A stretch of 64,000 bases of DNA from Shewanella algidipiscicola (GCF_003605125.1 NZ_QPQT01000001.1:372001-436000); one strand, 5' to 3'; positions 28,780 through 38,766 are shown, numbered from the stretch's first letter. The notes: generated from the sequence alone by a model not told the origin. A program made the numbers and translations.

Positions 28780-29655
28780 CTATTTTCGGTGTCGCTCTAA
28801 ACGCGATAATAAGCTAGAAGTATCCCAGCGCTCGCCACCACTGGCCTGTACATCACAATAAAATTGATCAACCAAGGCAGTTAGAGGCAGTTGCGAGCCA
28901 TTGCGTCTGGCCTCATCTAATGCAATGCCCAAATCTTTACGCATCCAATCAACAGCAAAGCCTAAATTATACTCCCCTTGCCACATGGTCTGATAACGAT
29001 TTTCCATTTGCCAAGATTGCGCCGCGCCTTTACTTATCACCTCAACCACTTTTTCGCCATCAAGTCCTGCACTTCGCGCAAAGTGAAGCCCTTCAGCAAG
29101 TCCTTGAACTACACCTGCAATGCAAATTTGGTTAACCATTTTAGTCAGTTGACCACTGCCCACCTCACCTAGCCGCTCCGCACAACGAGCATAGGCTTGC
29201 ATCACTGGCTTAGCGGCATCGAATGTGGTTTGTGCACCGCCAACCATCACAGTCAATACGCCATTTTCAGCGCCCGCTTGACCACCAGAAACCGGCGCGT
29301 CGATAAAACCAACATCTTTAGCTGCTGCCGCCGTGCCAATCTCACGAGCAACGTCGGCAGAGGCTGTGGTATGGTCAACTAAGACGCTACTTGGCAGCAT
29401 TGCCGCCAATGCTCCCTGCTCACCTAAGATCACCGCACGCAAATCATCATCATTACCAACACAAACAATGACAAAATCTTGTCCTTTAGCAGCATCGAAT
29501 GGGGTTGCTTGGTACTGTCCACCGAACTCTGCAGCCCAAGCTAACGCCTTTGCTGTAGTGCGATTATACACTGTTACCTCATGCCCCTGTTTCACCAGAT
29601 GCCCCGCCATTGGGTAACCCATGACGCCTAACCCTAAAAATGCGACCTTTGCCAT
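28780..29655 (-). CDS. 3-hydroxyisobutyrate dehydrogenase family oxidoreductase
   Basis: 291 residues. The NAD(P)-binding motif FLGLGVMGYPMAGHL begins the Rossmann domain. DAPVSGGQAGAENGVLTVMVGG and GQLTKMVNQICIAG (catalytic lysine) are the beta-hydroxyacid dehydrogenase signatures. The family includes 3-hydroxyisobutyrate dehydrogenase, tartronate semialdehyde reductase and succinic/glyoxylic semialdehyde reductases, and the substrate cannot be chosen from context. ATG 29655 has AGGACT upstream. It is monocistronic. A short direct repeat of CTTTAAAAA(A)GAG (29733-29760) lies upstream. Confidence 0.9.
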   Translation of the reverse strand: MAKVAFLGLGVMGYPMAGHLVKQGHEVTVYNRTTAKALAWAAEFGGQYQATPFDAAKGQDFVIVCVGNDDDLRAVILGEQGALAAMLPSSVLVDHTTASADVAREIGTAAAAKDVGFIDAPVSGGQAGAENGVLTVMVGGAQTTFDAAKPVMQAYARCAERLGEVGSGQLTKMVNQICIAGVVQGLAEGLHFARSAGLDGEKVVEVISKGAAQSWQMENRYQTMWQGEYNLGFAVDWMRKDLGIALDEARRNGSQLPLTALVDQFYCDVQASGGERWDTSSLLSRLERHRK

Positions 29656-29925
29656 TTGTAGTCCTATCTTTGTTATTGATGTATTTACCGTCGCAAAGAC
29701 GGCTTAAATTGTGGGTACTGCACACAGTGTACCTTTAAAAAAGAGTCTTTAAAAAGAGATTGATACGCCTATGTAACCAGAAAAATTGCTACCAAACGAT
29801 TCTCAATATGCATCATATTAGCCACTGTCGCAATGATGGCTGCGCAGTAATAGCAAGACGAAAACAAAGAAGTCTGTCAGATCTAGTCGGGACTAATATA
29901 CTTGATCACCAATAACAAATTAAGA

Positions 29926-32900
29926 CTAAGGTAAAATCACTTTAATAGTGCTACCCGTCGCCGTTTTAATGATATCGAGGCGGCTGCCAATCTGCTCTTT
30001 CATCTCGCTTACATGGGAGATCACCCCCACCATACGCCCTGCCGATTGCAGATCCATTAATGTTCTTATGGCAAGTTCGAGTGAATCTTGGTCCAAACTG
30101 CCAAAACCTTCATCAATAAACAGGGTATCGAGTTTAATGCCCCCCGCATACGCCTGCACCACATCCGATAATCCCAGTGCCATCGATAGTGCCGCCATAA
30201 AGCTTTCTCCGCCACTTAAGGTCGCCACCGAGCGTACTTTTGCGGTATAGGCATCTTCTACCTCAAGTTCGAGTCCCGAGGCTTTGTTACCTTTAGTCTT
30301 GTCTTCCTTGCGCAGCAAACGGTAACGCCCTTTACTCATCATTTGCAGTCGATGGCTGGCTTCAAGTAATACATCATCGAGTAGCACACTGAGCACAAAA
30401 CGCTGCAAGCTTATCTTATTACCTGTGTTGCCATTGGCCACATCAGACAGTGTCCCGACCACGGCATACTGGGCTTCAAGCTGTTTCGATTGCGTGTCTA
30501 GGCTGTTGAGCTGCTCCGCGGTTTGTTCTAGTTGCCGCATACGGCCGCTCAGTTGTTGCCATTGATTAAGTACACTTTGCTGCTGCGCCTCAAGCTGTGT
30601 CTTACTGTCTGTGATTGCTGCAATATCAGGTGGTGTGCAGCCTGCTAGTTTGGTCTCTAATTGCGCGATATTGGCTTTGTTGGTGATACAGCGCTGCTCA
30701 TATTGCTTGATCTGCTGCTCTAAAACAGCAATTTGCTCGTCCGTTAACATGGCAACTTGAAAGGCGGCTAAGGAGTCAAACTTAGAGGTTTGTAACTGTC
30801 GCTCAAACTCACTTACTGCCAGCAGATGCTGCTCATTCGCTCTTGCCAATGTCTCATTCGTCGATTGCAGTTGCGCCGCTGCGCTGGCGGATTGCCGCTC
30901 AGCTTTAGCATGTTGCTCACGCAAAGATGAAATCTGCAGCTTCAACTGCGCTGCAGTTTGCTCCAGCTTATCGATCTCTTGCTCGAGTGCCGTTAAGTCA
31001 ACGAGTTCTTGCGGTATCGCGGCCTGTAACTGCTTAAGCTGACCTGCGCTTTCATTAAACTGTTTTTCCAGTTGACGATATTGTTCGCGCTCTTGCTCAA
31101 GCTGCTGATTAAGCAGCACCTCTTGTTGCTGTAAGGCCGTCAGGCGGCTGTCAATATCAACCAGTTGTTGCTGCGCTTTCGTCGCCGCTGCAAATTGTTG
31201 TTCAAGCTGCCCCAGCGTGGTTTCAAGGCCAGCTTGCGTAAGGCTGTCGATACCGGGTAGCTGCTCAGCTAATTCACGGTTTCTTTGCTCAACATCCTTT
31301 AATTTTTCTATTAGCTGACGATAGTCTGAGCGAGCATTGGTCAACGCTGTTAATGCGCTCTGCTCATTAGCTTGCGCCGCTTCGCGCTCCTCATCTGTAG
31401 GCACGACCTGCTCACTTTGTGCGGGCTGTGGATGCTCAAGACTGCCGCAAACGGGACACGCCTCGCCAGCAGATAACTGTGCCGCTAAGATGGCCGCTTG
31501 GCCCTGATGCCAGCGTAACGTCAACGTTTGATTGTGGATTTCGCACTGTTTGTGGTGCGCTTGTAGTTGCACCCCATGCTCTTTTGCGCTAACTAAGCGA
31601 GCATTGATTTGCTCCATCTCAGCGCTGCCGCGCAGCCACTGAGCATAAAACTGCAAATGATGTTTGGTATCGCTTATCTGTTGCTGCAACGTGAGCAACT
31701 GCTGGCTATGGGCTTTTAGCTCTGGCATTTGGGCCTGGGCTGCCAGCTTTTCATCATTTAACTGCGCCAGTTTTGCTTTTGTCTGCTTACCTAACTGTTC
31801 GGCATGAGTCATCTGCTGCTGGCTGTCACTCACATGGGCCTTCAGTTGCTCAAGCTGTTTAAGTTGCGGTAATAAGGTACGACGCTGCTGAAGCGTGGTT
31901 AATGTCTGTTGCTGCTGAGTTTCTAGTGCGGGGAGCGTCTCTATCGCAGCAAGACTTTGATTGAGCATAGCTTCACTTTGCTGCTGATGCGCCTGCGACT
32001 TCAATTGCTGCTCAGTAGCCTGGGTTAACTCAAGCTTGCGAGCCTCAACCGCCTGATAAACAGGTTGCAGCTGCTTGGCATTACGCGCGGCGAGTAACTG
32101 CTGTTGCTGCTGGTCGATCTGCGTTTTTTGCTCATCGAGTTGCCTAGCTAATAAGTTAAGCTGCTCTAGCGAGGAAAACTCAGCAGTTAACTGCTTAGCC
32201 TGCTCCAGTTGCTGACTCACCAGTTGAACTTGTTTATCTATCTTAGCCTTTTTTTCAGTCGCGCTGGCAAGCTCGGGAGCCAACGCCTTAAGCTCATCAT
32301 TGAGCGCCGCATCGCTTTCAAGGTCAGCGCCTTGCAAAACACCGTCGCGGCGATTGCGCATCGCCTCGACCTCTTTTTTAATGCCTAAGGCATGCTGCTT
32401 GAGTTTGTCTTCAATCTTGCGATAAATATGAGTTTGAAACAGTTGGCTGAAGATTTTTTCACGCGCCTTAGAATCGGCCATCAGCAGCTCGCGAAACTTA
32501 CCTTGTGGCAATACCATCACTTGACGAAATTGATCCACATCGAGTCCGGTTAATTGCTCTATCTGCGCTGTTGCTTCCGACACTTTAGCTGCCACCAACA
32601 GCACCTCAGTGCCATCGCGTTCAATACACGTAAGCTGAGCTTCAGGTTTTTGCACCGTATAACCATCACCACTTTTTTTGGCTCTAGGTTGCTCTGGTAC
32701 ACGGCGAATATGGTATTGCCGCTCACCGAGTTCAAAGGTAAAACTCACCTCTGTGAGGCGCTCATCATCGGCCATATCACAGCGCATTTGTGATCCTTCG
32801 CGCTCATCACCGGTGGTTTTACCATAAAGCGCAAAACAGATGGCATCTAAGATGGTGGTTTTACCCGCACCAGTAGGGCCATTGATTAAAAATAAAGGGT

Positions 32901-32982
32901 TTTTACCCAGCAATTTAAAATCAATCACTTGCTCAGTAGCAAAAGGGCCAAATGCCGCCATGGTCAAACTTAACGGTCTCAT
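29926..32982 (-). CDS. sbcC: Nuclease SbcCD subunit C
   Basis: 1018 residues, SMC/Rad50-like ATPase that works with SbcD to cleave hairpins and DNA ends. Walker A is NGPTGAGKTTILDAI near the N-terminus. Two very Gln-rich coiled-coil arms surround the zinc hook ACPVCGS (C509 and C512). The C-terminal half has the signature LSGGESFMAALSMALGLSDV and Walker B LDTLFIDEGFGSLD. The ATG overlaps the sbcD stop by four bases. Confidence 0.97.
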   Translation of the reverse strand: MRPLSLTMAAFGPFATEQVIDFKLLGKNPLFLINGPTGAGKTTILDAICFALYGKTTGDEREGSQMRCDMADDERLTEVSFTFELGERQYHIRRVPEQPRAKKSGDGYTVQKPEAQLTCIERDGTEVLLVAAKVSEATAQIEQLTGLDVDQFRQVMVLPQGKFRELLMADSKAREKIFSQLFQTHIYRKIEDKLKQHALGIKKEVEAMRNRRDGVLQGADLESDAALNDELKALAPELASATEKKAKIDKQVQLVSQQLEQAKQLTAEFSSLEQLNLLARQLDEQKTQIDQQQQQLLAARNAKQLQPVYQAVEARKLELTQATEQQLKSQAHQQQSEAMLNQSLAAIETLPALETQQQQTLTTLQQRRTLLPQLKQLEQLKAHVSDSQQQMTHAEQLGKQTKAKLAQLNDEKLAAQAQMPELKAHSQQLLTLQQQISDTKHHLQFYAQWLRGSAEMEQINARLVSAKEHGVQLQAHHKQCEIHNQTLTLRWHQGQAAILAAQLSAGEACPVCGSLEHPQPAQSEQVVPTDEEREAAQANEQSALTALTNARSDYRQLIEKLKDVEQRNRELAEQLPGIDSLTQAGLETTLGQLEQQFAAATKAQQQLVDIDSRLTALQQQEVLLNQQLEQEREQYRQLEKQFNESAGQLKQLQAAIPQELVDLTALEQEIDKLEQTAAQLKLQISSLREQHAKAERQSASAAAQLQSTNETLARANEQHLLAVSEFERQLQTSKFDSLAAFQVAMLTDEQIAVLEQQIKQYEQRCITNKANIAQLETKLAGCTPPDIAAITDSKTQLEAQQQSVLNQWQQLSGRMRQLEQTAEQLNSLDTQSKQLEAQYAVVGTLSDVANGNTGNKISLQRFVLSVLLDDVLLEASHRLQMMSKGRYRLLRKEDKTKGNKASGLELEVEDAYTAKVRSVATLSGGESFMAALSMALGLSDVVQAYAGGIKLDTLFIDEGFGSLDQDSLELAIRTLMDLQSAGRMVGVISHVSEMKEQIGSRLDIIKTATGSTIKVILP

Positions 32983-34124
32983 TGGCAGTCCTCCGCTTTA
33001 TGCAAGCTGTCGAGAAGCTCGGCCATTAATTGCTGCTGCTCTTCGGACATCGGCTCACCGGCCACTTGACTAAAGAAATCGGTAAACATGGCTAACTCAC
33101 CCTTTTTGATATGGTCGCTGCGAATGGCAAGCTGCTCGGTTTGGGCCATCAGCCCTGTTCGCTCAAGATGCAGCACATTGGGATACACCGTCCGTAGTTT
33201 GCCCATCGCATCTAAAATGGCGCTTTTATCGGATAAACGCACCATCAAATAATCGTCTCGCTGGGGATCGTTAACACCATCGGCTAATAACTGCGCCAGT
33301 TCACCTTCGATAATACGTACATCTCGAAGCGGTGTGAGTGGCAACAGCTCAATGTTGACCTCGCCTACCTCATCGAGTTCTACCAAGGTGACCGATTTAT
33401 GTTGATGCTGTTCGCTGAAGGAATACTTCAAAATGGAGCCCGAATAGCGGATATAAGGTTGGCCCTTATATTGTGGGCCATGCAGATGCCCCAGTGCGGT
33501 ATAACTAAAATCATTAAACAGCTGTGGGGCAATTTTATCGGCGCCGCCAATACTCAATGGGCGCTCTGAATCTGACTCACTGCCGCCATCTAAGAAGCAG
33601 TGGCTAATCACTACCTTTGGCAATCCTTGACTGTCATGCTCTGTGACCTGCTCAAGCAGTGTAGCCATCGCCTCTTCATGGCTAGACACATCACAATCGA
33701 GCACATGGCCCACCGTTGCTGGCTCAACATAGGGCAGCGGATAAAAGAGGGCATCACCACTTGCACTGGTAAGTTTAATCGGCCGAACTGTGTCACTTAG
33801 CGGCCCAATAATGTGTAAACCACTGCTCAGCATCTGCCGCGAAGCAAAGGCTAACCGCTCATGCCCGTCATGGTTGCCAGCAATTAAAATGGCCGGAATG
33901 CCCAGTTCATTGACCACCTGATTAAGCACATCATCGAGCAGCGCCACCGCATTCGCTGGCGGCACGGAGCGATCGTAAATATCACCCGCTACCACGATGG
34001 CATCAACTTGGTGCGCCTTGGCTAATTCGATAATTTGCGCTAACACATGGCGCTGATCGTCGAGCAAACTTTGATTATGTAGCTGACGACCGATATGCCA
34101 GTCCGAGGTGTGGATAAATTTCAT
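32979..34124 (-). CDS. sbcD: Nuclease SbcCD subunit D
   Basis: 381 residues from ATG 34124 (MKFIHTSDWHIGRQLHNQSL); an upstream in-frame start would add 26 non-homologous residues. It is the Mre11-type Mn-dependent nuclease of the complex. Metallophosphoesterase motifs are visible: SDWHIG (D8, H10), VAGDIYDR, LIAGNHDGHERLAF, and the later SHCFLDGG and LGHLHGPQ. It is the first gene of the sbcDC operon. ACGAGA is the only ribosome-site-like sequence before the start. Confidence 0.96.
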   Translation of the reverse strand: MKFIHTSDWHIGRQLHNQSLLDDQRHVLAQIIELAKAHQVDAIVVAGDIYDRSVPPANAVALLDDVLNQVVNELGIPAILIAGNHDGHERLAFASRQMLSSGLHIIGPLSDTVRPIKLTSASGDALFYPLPYVEPATVGHVLDCDVSSHEEAMATLLEQVTEHDSQGLPKVVISHCFLDGGSESDSERPLSIGGADKIAPQLFNDFSYTALGHLHGPQYKGQPYIRYSGSILKYSFSEQHQHKSVTLVELDEVGEVNIELLPLTPLRDVRIIEGELAQLLADGVNDPQRDDYLMVRLSDKSAILDAMGKLRTVYPNVLHLERTGLMAQTEQLAIRSDHIKKGELAMFTDFFSQVAGEPMSEEQQQLMAELLDSLHKAEDCQ

Positions 34125-34383
34125 CAGTTCTCGTTTAAAAATGAGGAGGATACGAACGTATCTAATGGTTGTTATAGTAAGAAATGCCGCAACAGATGGC
34201 AACGACCTTAGGTGCCTCCCGCAAATTAATCGCGCCCCTCAAGCCATAAGAAGCAGGTACACCAGTAGTTGAACCTAGTCGATAGCATAAGCGGCGCCAC
34301 CTATTAGAAGTGGCGAATTAAATACCGCCGTCTAATACCTGCTATTGTTCACGTGAATCACACGACTACACGCCAAGCTGTCC

Positions 34384-35097
34384 TCAATGTGCTTTATATT
34401 TGAGAACTAACTTGTCTAAAAATTGAAACAACAATCGATTCATGGCGCGCGTGTCCGTAGCAGCCATGTCAACGGGATGCTGCACCCATTGCTCACCAAA
34501 CATAGCGTCTTGCTCGAAAGCAGAGGCGATAAGTGCAGATATTGATGTTTGAGTAAACTCTAAGTGGCATTGAAAGCCATAGATGAGATCGCCATACTCA
34601 ACAATCTGCCTCGGACAAGCTTGGCTGTAGGCAAGTACTTTAGAGGTCGGCAATAGACCGGGCATATCATTATGCCAATGGCCAACCACTTCTGTGAGTT
34701 GAAAGTATTCAAATAATGGCGAAGCTAACGCTGCATCAGTCATAGTGATCGGGAAGTAGCCGATCTCTCGTTGCGGGCTATGTTCAAACTTGGCTCCGAG
34801 AGCCTCACCAATTAACTGTGCTCCCAAACACACACCCACCAAAGCTTTGCCCTTAGCAATACATCTATTAATCAAGCTAATCTCCTGTTCTACATCAAAA
34901 TAGGCGCACTCATCACGCCGAGTTAATGGAGACTGAGGGCCGCCTAAAATGACCAGCAGGTCAAAATCTATTACCGCAGGGAGCGATTCACCTAAATATA
35001 AGTGTGTCGAGGTTTGTTTAAAGCCGTTATCAGTAACCCACTGACTAAAAGCCGCTGGACCTTCGTAGGATTCATGAATAATAAAGTGAATATGCAT
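34384..35097 (-). CDS. Class I glutamine amidotransferase-like protein
   Basis: 237 residues. The GATase1 triad is complete: C90 in VGVCLGAQL, H178 and E180 in FQCHLEFT. ILGGPQSPLTRRDE is the oxyanion strand. Such free-standing proteins are often annotated as GMP synthase-like, but there is no synthetase domain; some act as gamma-glutamyl hydrolases or transferases. The acceptor is unknown. It diverges from the AraC-type regulator gene (102 bp gap), which may control it. Confidence 0.88.
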   Translation of the reverse strand: MHIHFIIHESYEGPAAFSQWVTDNGFKQTSTHLYLGESLPAVIDFDLLVILGGPQSPLTRRDECAYFDVEQEISLINRCIAKGKALVGVCLGAQLIGEALGAKFEHSPQREIGYFPITMTDAALASPLFEYFQLTEVVGHWHNDMPGLLPTSKVLAYSQACPRQIVEYGDLIYGFQCHLEFTQTSISALIASAFEQDAMFGEQWVQHPVDMAATDTRAMNRLLFQFLDKLVLKYKAH

Positions 35098-35199
35098 CTA
35101 GTTACCTTGATGGTGAATATCAGTAAGGTATGATGCTATCTGAAAAACAGCTGTCTCAATTTACCTGTTAAGACATAAAACATCGATAAGTCGCCACAT

Positions 35200-35997
35200 A
35201 TGCCTGCAAATGAAAAAATAGCGCTATTTTCACACCATCAAATGGTAAGTAAAACCATCGACATGCAAGCCCATTATATTGACGATTGGCATACACACCC
35301 ATGGCATCAAGTCATTTTTCCTGTCTCGGGCTTACTACAATCCACTATCGAGCAAAATACTGTTATTGTGCCTCACAATGCCATGTTGTACATACCGGCA
35401 AACACTCGTCATAAATCAGTGGCGGTCACCCAGACACAATTTTTAACCTTATACCTAAATCCCAACCACACCGTTAGCTTCAGCAGCACACTCAAATCGT
35501 GTTTTATCACGCCATTTTTGAAAAGCCTGATATTACTGTTAATCGACCATGCTCACTGCAACAACACAGAACAGATGCTGAGTAATCTACTTATTGTATT
35601 GCAAGATCAAATCACCATCGCTAACCCCTATGAAATCCCTCTGCTTATTCCTAGCGATAGAAGGTTAATGTCGATATTCATACAATTACAAAAACAGCCT
35701 GACTCAGCATTAACACTCACACAATGGGCAGAAAAAGTTGGTGCATCGGGTAGGACGTTGTCGCGGTTATGTAGCAAAGAGTTTGGCCAGTCATTTTCGT
35801 CATGGCGCCAACATATTAAACTGGTCCTCTCGTTACAATTATTAGAAAGCCCTTTATCAATACAAAGCATTGCCATCGAGTTGGGTTACCACTCTGACTC
35901 AGCCTTTATTCATGCTTTTAAAAGCATTTTCACTCAAACACCGAGTCAATATCGTAAATCTCATTTGTCCCATAGTGGCACAAATCTAAACTACTAA
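35200..35997 (+). CDS. AraC-family transcriptional regulator with N-terminal cupin
   Basis: 265 residues. The N-terminal 100 residues are a cupin-like sensing domain (DDWHTHPWHQVIFPVSG, MLYIPANTRHKS). The C-terminal 100 residues carry two helix-turn-helix units: LTQWAEKVGASGRTLSRLCSK and IQSIAIELGYHSDSAFIHAF, ending in FTQTPSQYRK. This layout matches AraC regulators of small efflux or catabolic genes. It diverges from the amidotransferase, a likely target by position. The start ATG 35200 lacks a clear ribosome site. Confidence 0.9.
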   Translation: MPANEKIALFSHHQMVSKTIDMQAHYIDDWHTHPWHQVIFPVSGLLQSTIEQNTVIVPHNAMLYIPANTRHKSVAVTQTQFLTLYLNPNHTVSFSSTLKSCFITPFLKSLILLLIDHAHCNNTEQMLSNLLIVLQDQITIANPYEIPLLIPSDRRLMSIFIQLQKQPDSALTLTQWAEKVGASGRTLSRLCSKEFGQSFSSWRQHIKLVLSLQLLESPLSIQSIAIELGYHSDSAFIHAFKSIFTQTPSQYRKSHLSHSGTNLNY

Positions 35998-36034
35998 TGG
36001 TGATGAGAGTAAGTAATCAATTTGTAGGACTTGC

Positions 36035-36310
36035 CTATAAAACCCCGCTTCGTATTAGCCCTCGCCTGACATTTTTACACAGTTTACCGAAACGGGAGAT
36101 GTCACCAAGTCGCGGCGTATCACCATTGGCAATGGCGGTTTCCCAATAAGATAATTCACTATCAACCAACTCGAGTAATTTTTTAGGGCAACCGATACAA
36201 CTCCCTTCTGGGCCGCAGACAAAATGAGCCGGCTCAGTTAAAGGCAACTCCTGTTTTACTTGTTCGATAAGCTGCAGCATCGCCGTCTTAGGATCGGGTT
36301 TTGATGGCAT
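36035..36310 (-). CDS. Small unrecognised protein with four cysteines
   Basis: 91 residues, family not recognised. ATG 36310 has AGGTGA upstream. Four cysteines (C32, C38, C41 in VCGPEGSCIGCPKK, and C78 in GKLCKN) could hold zinc or an iron-sulfur cluster. The rest is helical (LLELVDSELSYWETAIANG). It is cytoplasmic, with a basic C-terminal end (KNVRRGLIRSG). It is convergent with the AraC regulator and has no clear operon partner. Confidence 0.75.
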   Translation of the reverse strand: MPSKPDPKTAMLQLIEQVKQELPLTEPAHFVCGPEGSCIGCPKKLLELVDSELSYWETAIANGDTPRLGDISRFGKLCKNVRRGLIRSGVL

Positions 36311-36586
36311 ACGTCACCTACTTTTATCTTGGCAGTTGGTGCAACATTGAGTGGGATAATATTTTAAATCAATAAGATAAGTACAATAAAACAAGTGCAA
36401 TCATAGATTACGTCACTGCCAAGGTGACTCGTAGTTCACCACGCCAAGCAGACCATTTAAAGCAGATATAGCTAAAAAGCCGAGTAAGAGGCAAATACAT
36501 TGTTCGATTTACACTCGACGATTGAATTACGCGTCACTCCGCAAAAAACAGAATAACGCGTTATCAGCAGCTTATTATGTTGCCGG

Positions 36587-36964
36587 CTACATAAAATGAG
36601 TCGCACATATTTTATTGCCCGACGGATCGCGCAAATAGGCCAGATAAAGTCGCCTCTCTCCACTACCACGTACACCTGGCGGCTCTTCACAAGCGGTCCC
36701 ACCGTTAGCCAAGCCAGCAGCATGCCACGCATGGACTTGTTCCAGAGTGCTGGCTTTAAAGCCGATGGTCATGCCATTACCATGGGTGGCGACTTCACCA
36801 TTGATCGGTGCCGTGAGACCTAATACACCATCGGGTGTAAAATATAGGCAACGACCTTTTTCATCTATCACCCCTTCCGAGTACCCCAAAACGTGCACGA
36901 TTGCATCGTAAAATACTTTTGATTGCGCGACATCGTTGGCCCCAAACATAACATGACTAAACAT
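36587..36964 (-). CDS. VOC (glyoxalase/bleomycin resistance) superfamily protein
   Basis: 125 residues from ATG 36964 (MFSHVMFGANDVAQSKVFYDA), with AAGGAT eight bases upstream. The two beta-alpha-beta-beta-beta modules of the VOC fold are visible (CLYFTPDGVLGLTAP and LYLAYLRDPSGNKICATHF). Single-domain members act as dimers on small substrates. GNGMTIGFKA in the middle is typical. The substrate is unknown. It stands alone. Confidence 0.87.
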   Translation of the reverse strand: MFSHVMFGANDVAQSKVFYDAIVHVLGYSEGVIDEKGRCLYFTPDGVLGLTAPINGEVATHGNGMTIGFKASTLEQVHAWHAAGLANGGTACEEPPGVRGSGERRLYLAYLRDPSGNKICATHFM

Positions 36965-37074
36965 GGTGTATCCTTGTAAAAAATGAGTTTTGACTGTGCA
37001 ATATTCCATGGTGATTGTCTAGCACTCAGTTTCAGTGTGCACGTTCGGCAGCTCAGACGATTAACCTAGAAACG

Positions 37075-37854
37075 TTAAAACCATGCAGTGAGATCGTACT
37101 GATCCGACAATAATTTTACGCTCATCGCGATCGACATGGTCACCACTAGCGGCTTAATAATTTTACTGCCTTTACTCATCACCATCCGCGAACCAAGCGT
37201 GGCTCCCAGCGCTTGACCAACAAGCATAAATGCGCCGAGTAACCACACCACTTTGCCACCGAGCGCAAAAAATATGAGCGAGGCGATATTGGTTGAGAAG
37301 TTAAGTACCTTAGCGTGAGCAGTCGCCTTTGCCAGCCCGAATCCTGCCAATGACACAAAGGCAAGTGCAAAGAAGCTGCCAGTCCCCGGCCCAAAAAACC
37401 CATCGTAAAAGCCCACACCTAGGGCCGCCGTAAAGCCAAACACCGTGGGGGTAAGTAGTTGTTGCTTGTCCTCTTCGCTTATCTTCTTCGAAAAGAGGAA
37501 ATAGCCGCCAATGGTTAACATTAAAAATGGCAATACTAATTGCAATACTGAGGCATCGATCAACTGCACGGCAACCGTACCCAACGCTGAGCCGATAAAC
37601 GCACAGCCAATAGACAGCTTCATTTGCGTTAAACTAACCATGCCTTTGCGGATAAAATACAGGCTGGCAAAAAAACTACCACCACACGCCTGCAACTTAT
37701 TGGTCGCTAATGCTGCGGTTGGTGGTAGACCCGCCCACATCAGCGCCGGGATAGTCAATAGCCCGCCACCACCGGCGATTGCATCGATAAAGCCAGCCAT
37801 CACTGCGACGGTAAAGAGAATGGCGATAAGCTCATAAGTTAATTCGAAAGACAT
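37075..37854 (-). CDS. TSUP family membrane transporter (TauE/SafE)
   Basis: 259 residues from ATG 37854 (MSFELTYELIAILFTVAVMA). About eight membrane segments are visible in two repeats. FIDAIAGGGGLLTIPAL and FYDGFFGPGTGSFFALAF are the two TSUP signature loops. The family exports or imports sulfite, sulfoacetate and other organosulfur anions. The substrate here is unknown; the sulfite oxidase in the same window is 30 kb away and gives no firm link. Confidence 0.9.
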   Translation of the reverse strand: MSFELTYELIAILFTVAVMAGFIDAIAGGGGLLTIPALMWAGLPPTAALATNKLQACGGSFFASLYFIRKGMVSLTQMKLSIGCAFIGSALGTVAVQLIDASVLQLVLPFLMLTIGGYFLFSKKISEEDKQQLLTPTVFGFTAALGVGFYDGFFGPGTGSFFALAFVSLAGFGLAKATAHAKVLNFSTNIASLIFFALGGKVVWLLGAFMLVGQALGATLGSRMVMSKGSKIIKPLVVTMSIAMSVKLLSDQYDLTAWF

Positions 37855-38022
37855 AGTGACTGCTTTATAAATCAATGGAGTAGAATTGCGGCTATTAGAC
37901 TTGGTTTGTATTAACAAGGCAAAGAAGTTTTCTCTTTTTTTGCATTGTTTTATGTAATCCAGCCTAAAATCAATGCGAGTAAGAACCAGCTAAACACAAG
38001 GTCTGTCTGTGAAATAGGCAAT

Positions 38023-38047
38023 AAAAAGCCACTGTATACAGTGGCTT
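38023..38047 (-). terminator. Terminator of the rraB-like gene
   Basis: AAGCCACTGTATACAGTGGCTT is read as two 11-base arms (38026-38036 and 38037-38047); the minus strand continues into T residues. It lies just past the stop. Confidence 0.75.
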
Positions 38048-38062
38048 CAATCGTCGGTAGCA

Positions 38063-38449
38063 TTAATGCTGACAGTTATCACTGCATTGGTGTTCATCGT
38101 CAGCAAATTCATCATCGCCTTCCTGATGCTGCATGACGCCCCAACCATCAGTGGCACCACCGAACTCGGCGGCAAAGGTATTGAGTTCGAGCTCTTGACT
38201 AACAATCGCATCGTACTCAGGCACCATGTTAATGCACACGATAAGCTCCCACTTACCGAGTTCATCGTTGAGGTGTAATTCCATTTCGCCCTCGAGTTCA
38301 GATTGAGCTAACTCTTCTGCTGCTGACTCAGCATCTCGCTGATCTTCAAACACAAGGAAAAAATCAACATCAAGCGCCTTGCTCAAATCAATACCGGACT
38401 CCGCCATTGCGGCCAGCATTTTGCCATTATCATCATCTGGAAATTGCAT
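38063..38449 (-). CDS. rraB: RraB family ribonuclease E inhibitor-like protein
   Basis: 128 residues from ATG 38449 (MQFPDDDNGKMLAAMAESG), with GGAG eight bases upstream. It is very acidic, as is RraB, which binds RNase E and changes mRNA decay. KALDVDFFLVFEDQRDAESAAEELA and the late YDAIVSQELELNTFAAEFGGATDGWG match the family. The tail (DDEHQCSDNCQH) is rich in Asp, Cys and His. The call is by resemblance to the YjgD family. Confidence 0.85.
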   Translation of the reverse strand: MQFPDDDNGKMLAAMAESGIDLSKALDVDFFLVFEDQRDAESAAEELAQSELEGEMELHLNDELGKWELIVCINMVPEYDAIVSQELELNTFAAEFGGATDGWGVMQHQEGDDEFADDEHQCSDNCQH

Positions 38450-38474
38450 TATTAACTCCACTTACTTAAGGACG

Positions 38475-38708
38475 TTATTCGCCTGCGACAATCATTACGC
38501 TTTCGCCATTGAAGCTCACCACTTGCCCAGGTGAAACCTTCTTGCGCTTGCGAGTTTCCACTTCGCCATCGACAGTCACCATGCCTTCACTTATGACGAA
38601 TTTAGCTTCGCCACCGCCGCCGGTCATCGACTGTACTTTTAATACTTTATAGAGCTCTATAAACTCTTCGCCTGGCAATAATGCTAGGGTTTGTGATGCT
38701 GTGGTCAC
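38475..38708 (-). CDS. S4-domain RNA-binding protein (YbcJ-like)
   Basis: 77 residues. The S4 fold is clear: FIELYKVLKVQSMTGGGGEAK, then GMVTVDGEVETRKRKKVSPG, with the basic KRKK patch that contacts RNA. GTG 38708 has AGG nine bases upstream. It precedes rraB on the same strand by 25 bp, so the two may form one unit of RNA-related proteins. Confidence 0.88.
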   Translation of the reverse strand: MTTASQTLALLPGEEFIELYKVLKVQSMTGGGGEAKFVISEGMVTVDGEVETRKRKKVSPGQVVSFNGESVMIVAGE

Positions 38709-38766
38709 ACTTTATACCTTTTTCAAAAAAATCGGCGCGATTATAACACTTGTGCATGATGACACG

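Noticed and set aside
36472-36732. 86-codon minus-strand frame overlapping the VOC gene end
   Set aside because: It is an out-of-frame shadow of the VOC gene with no start signal.
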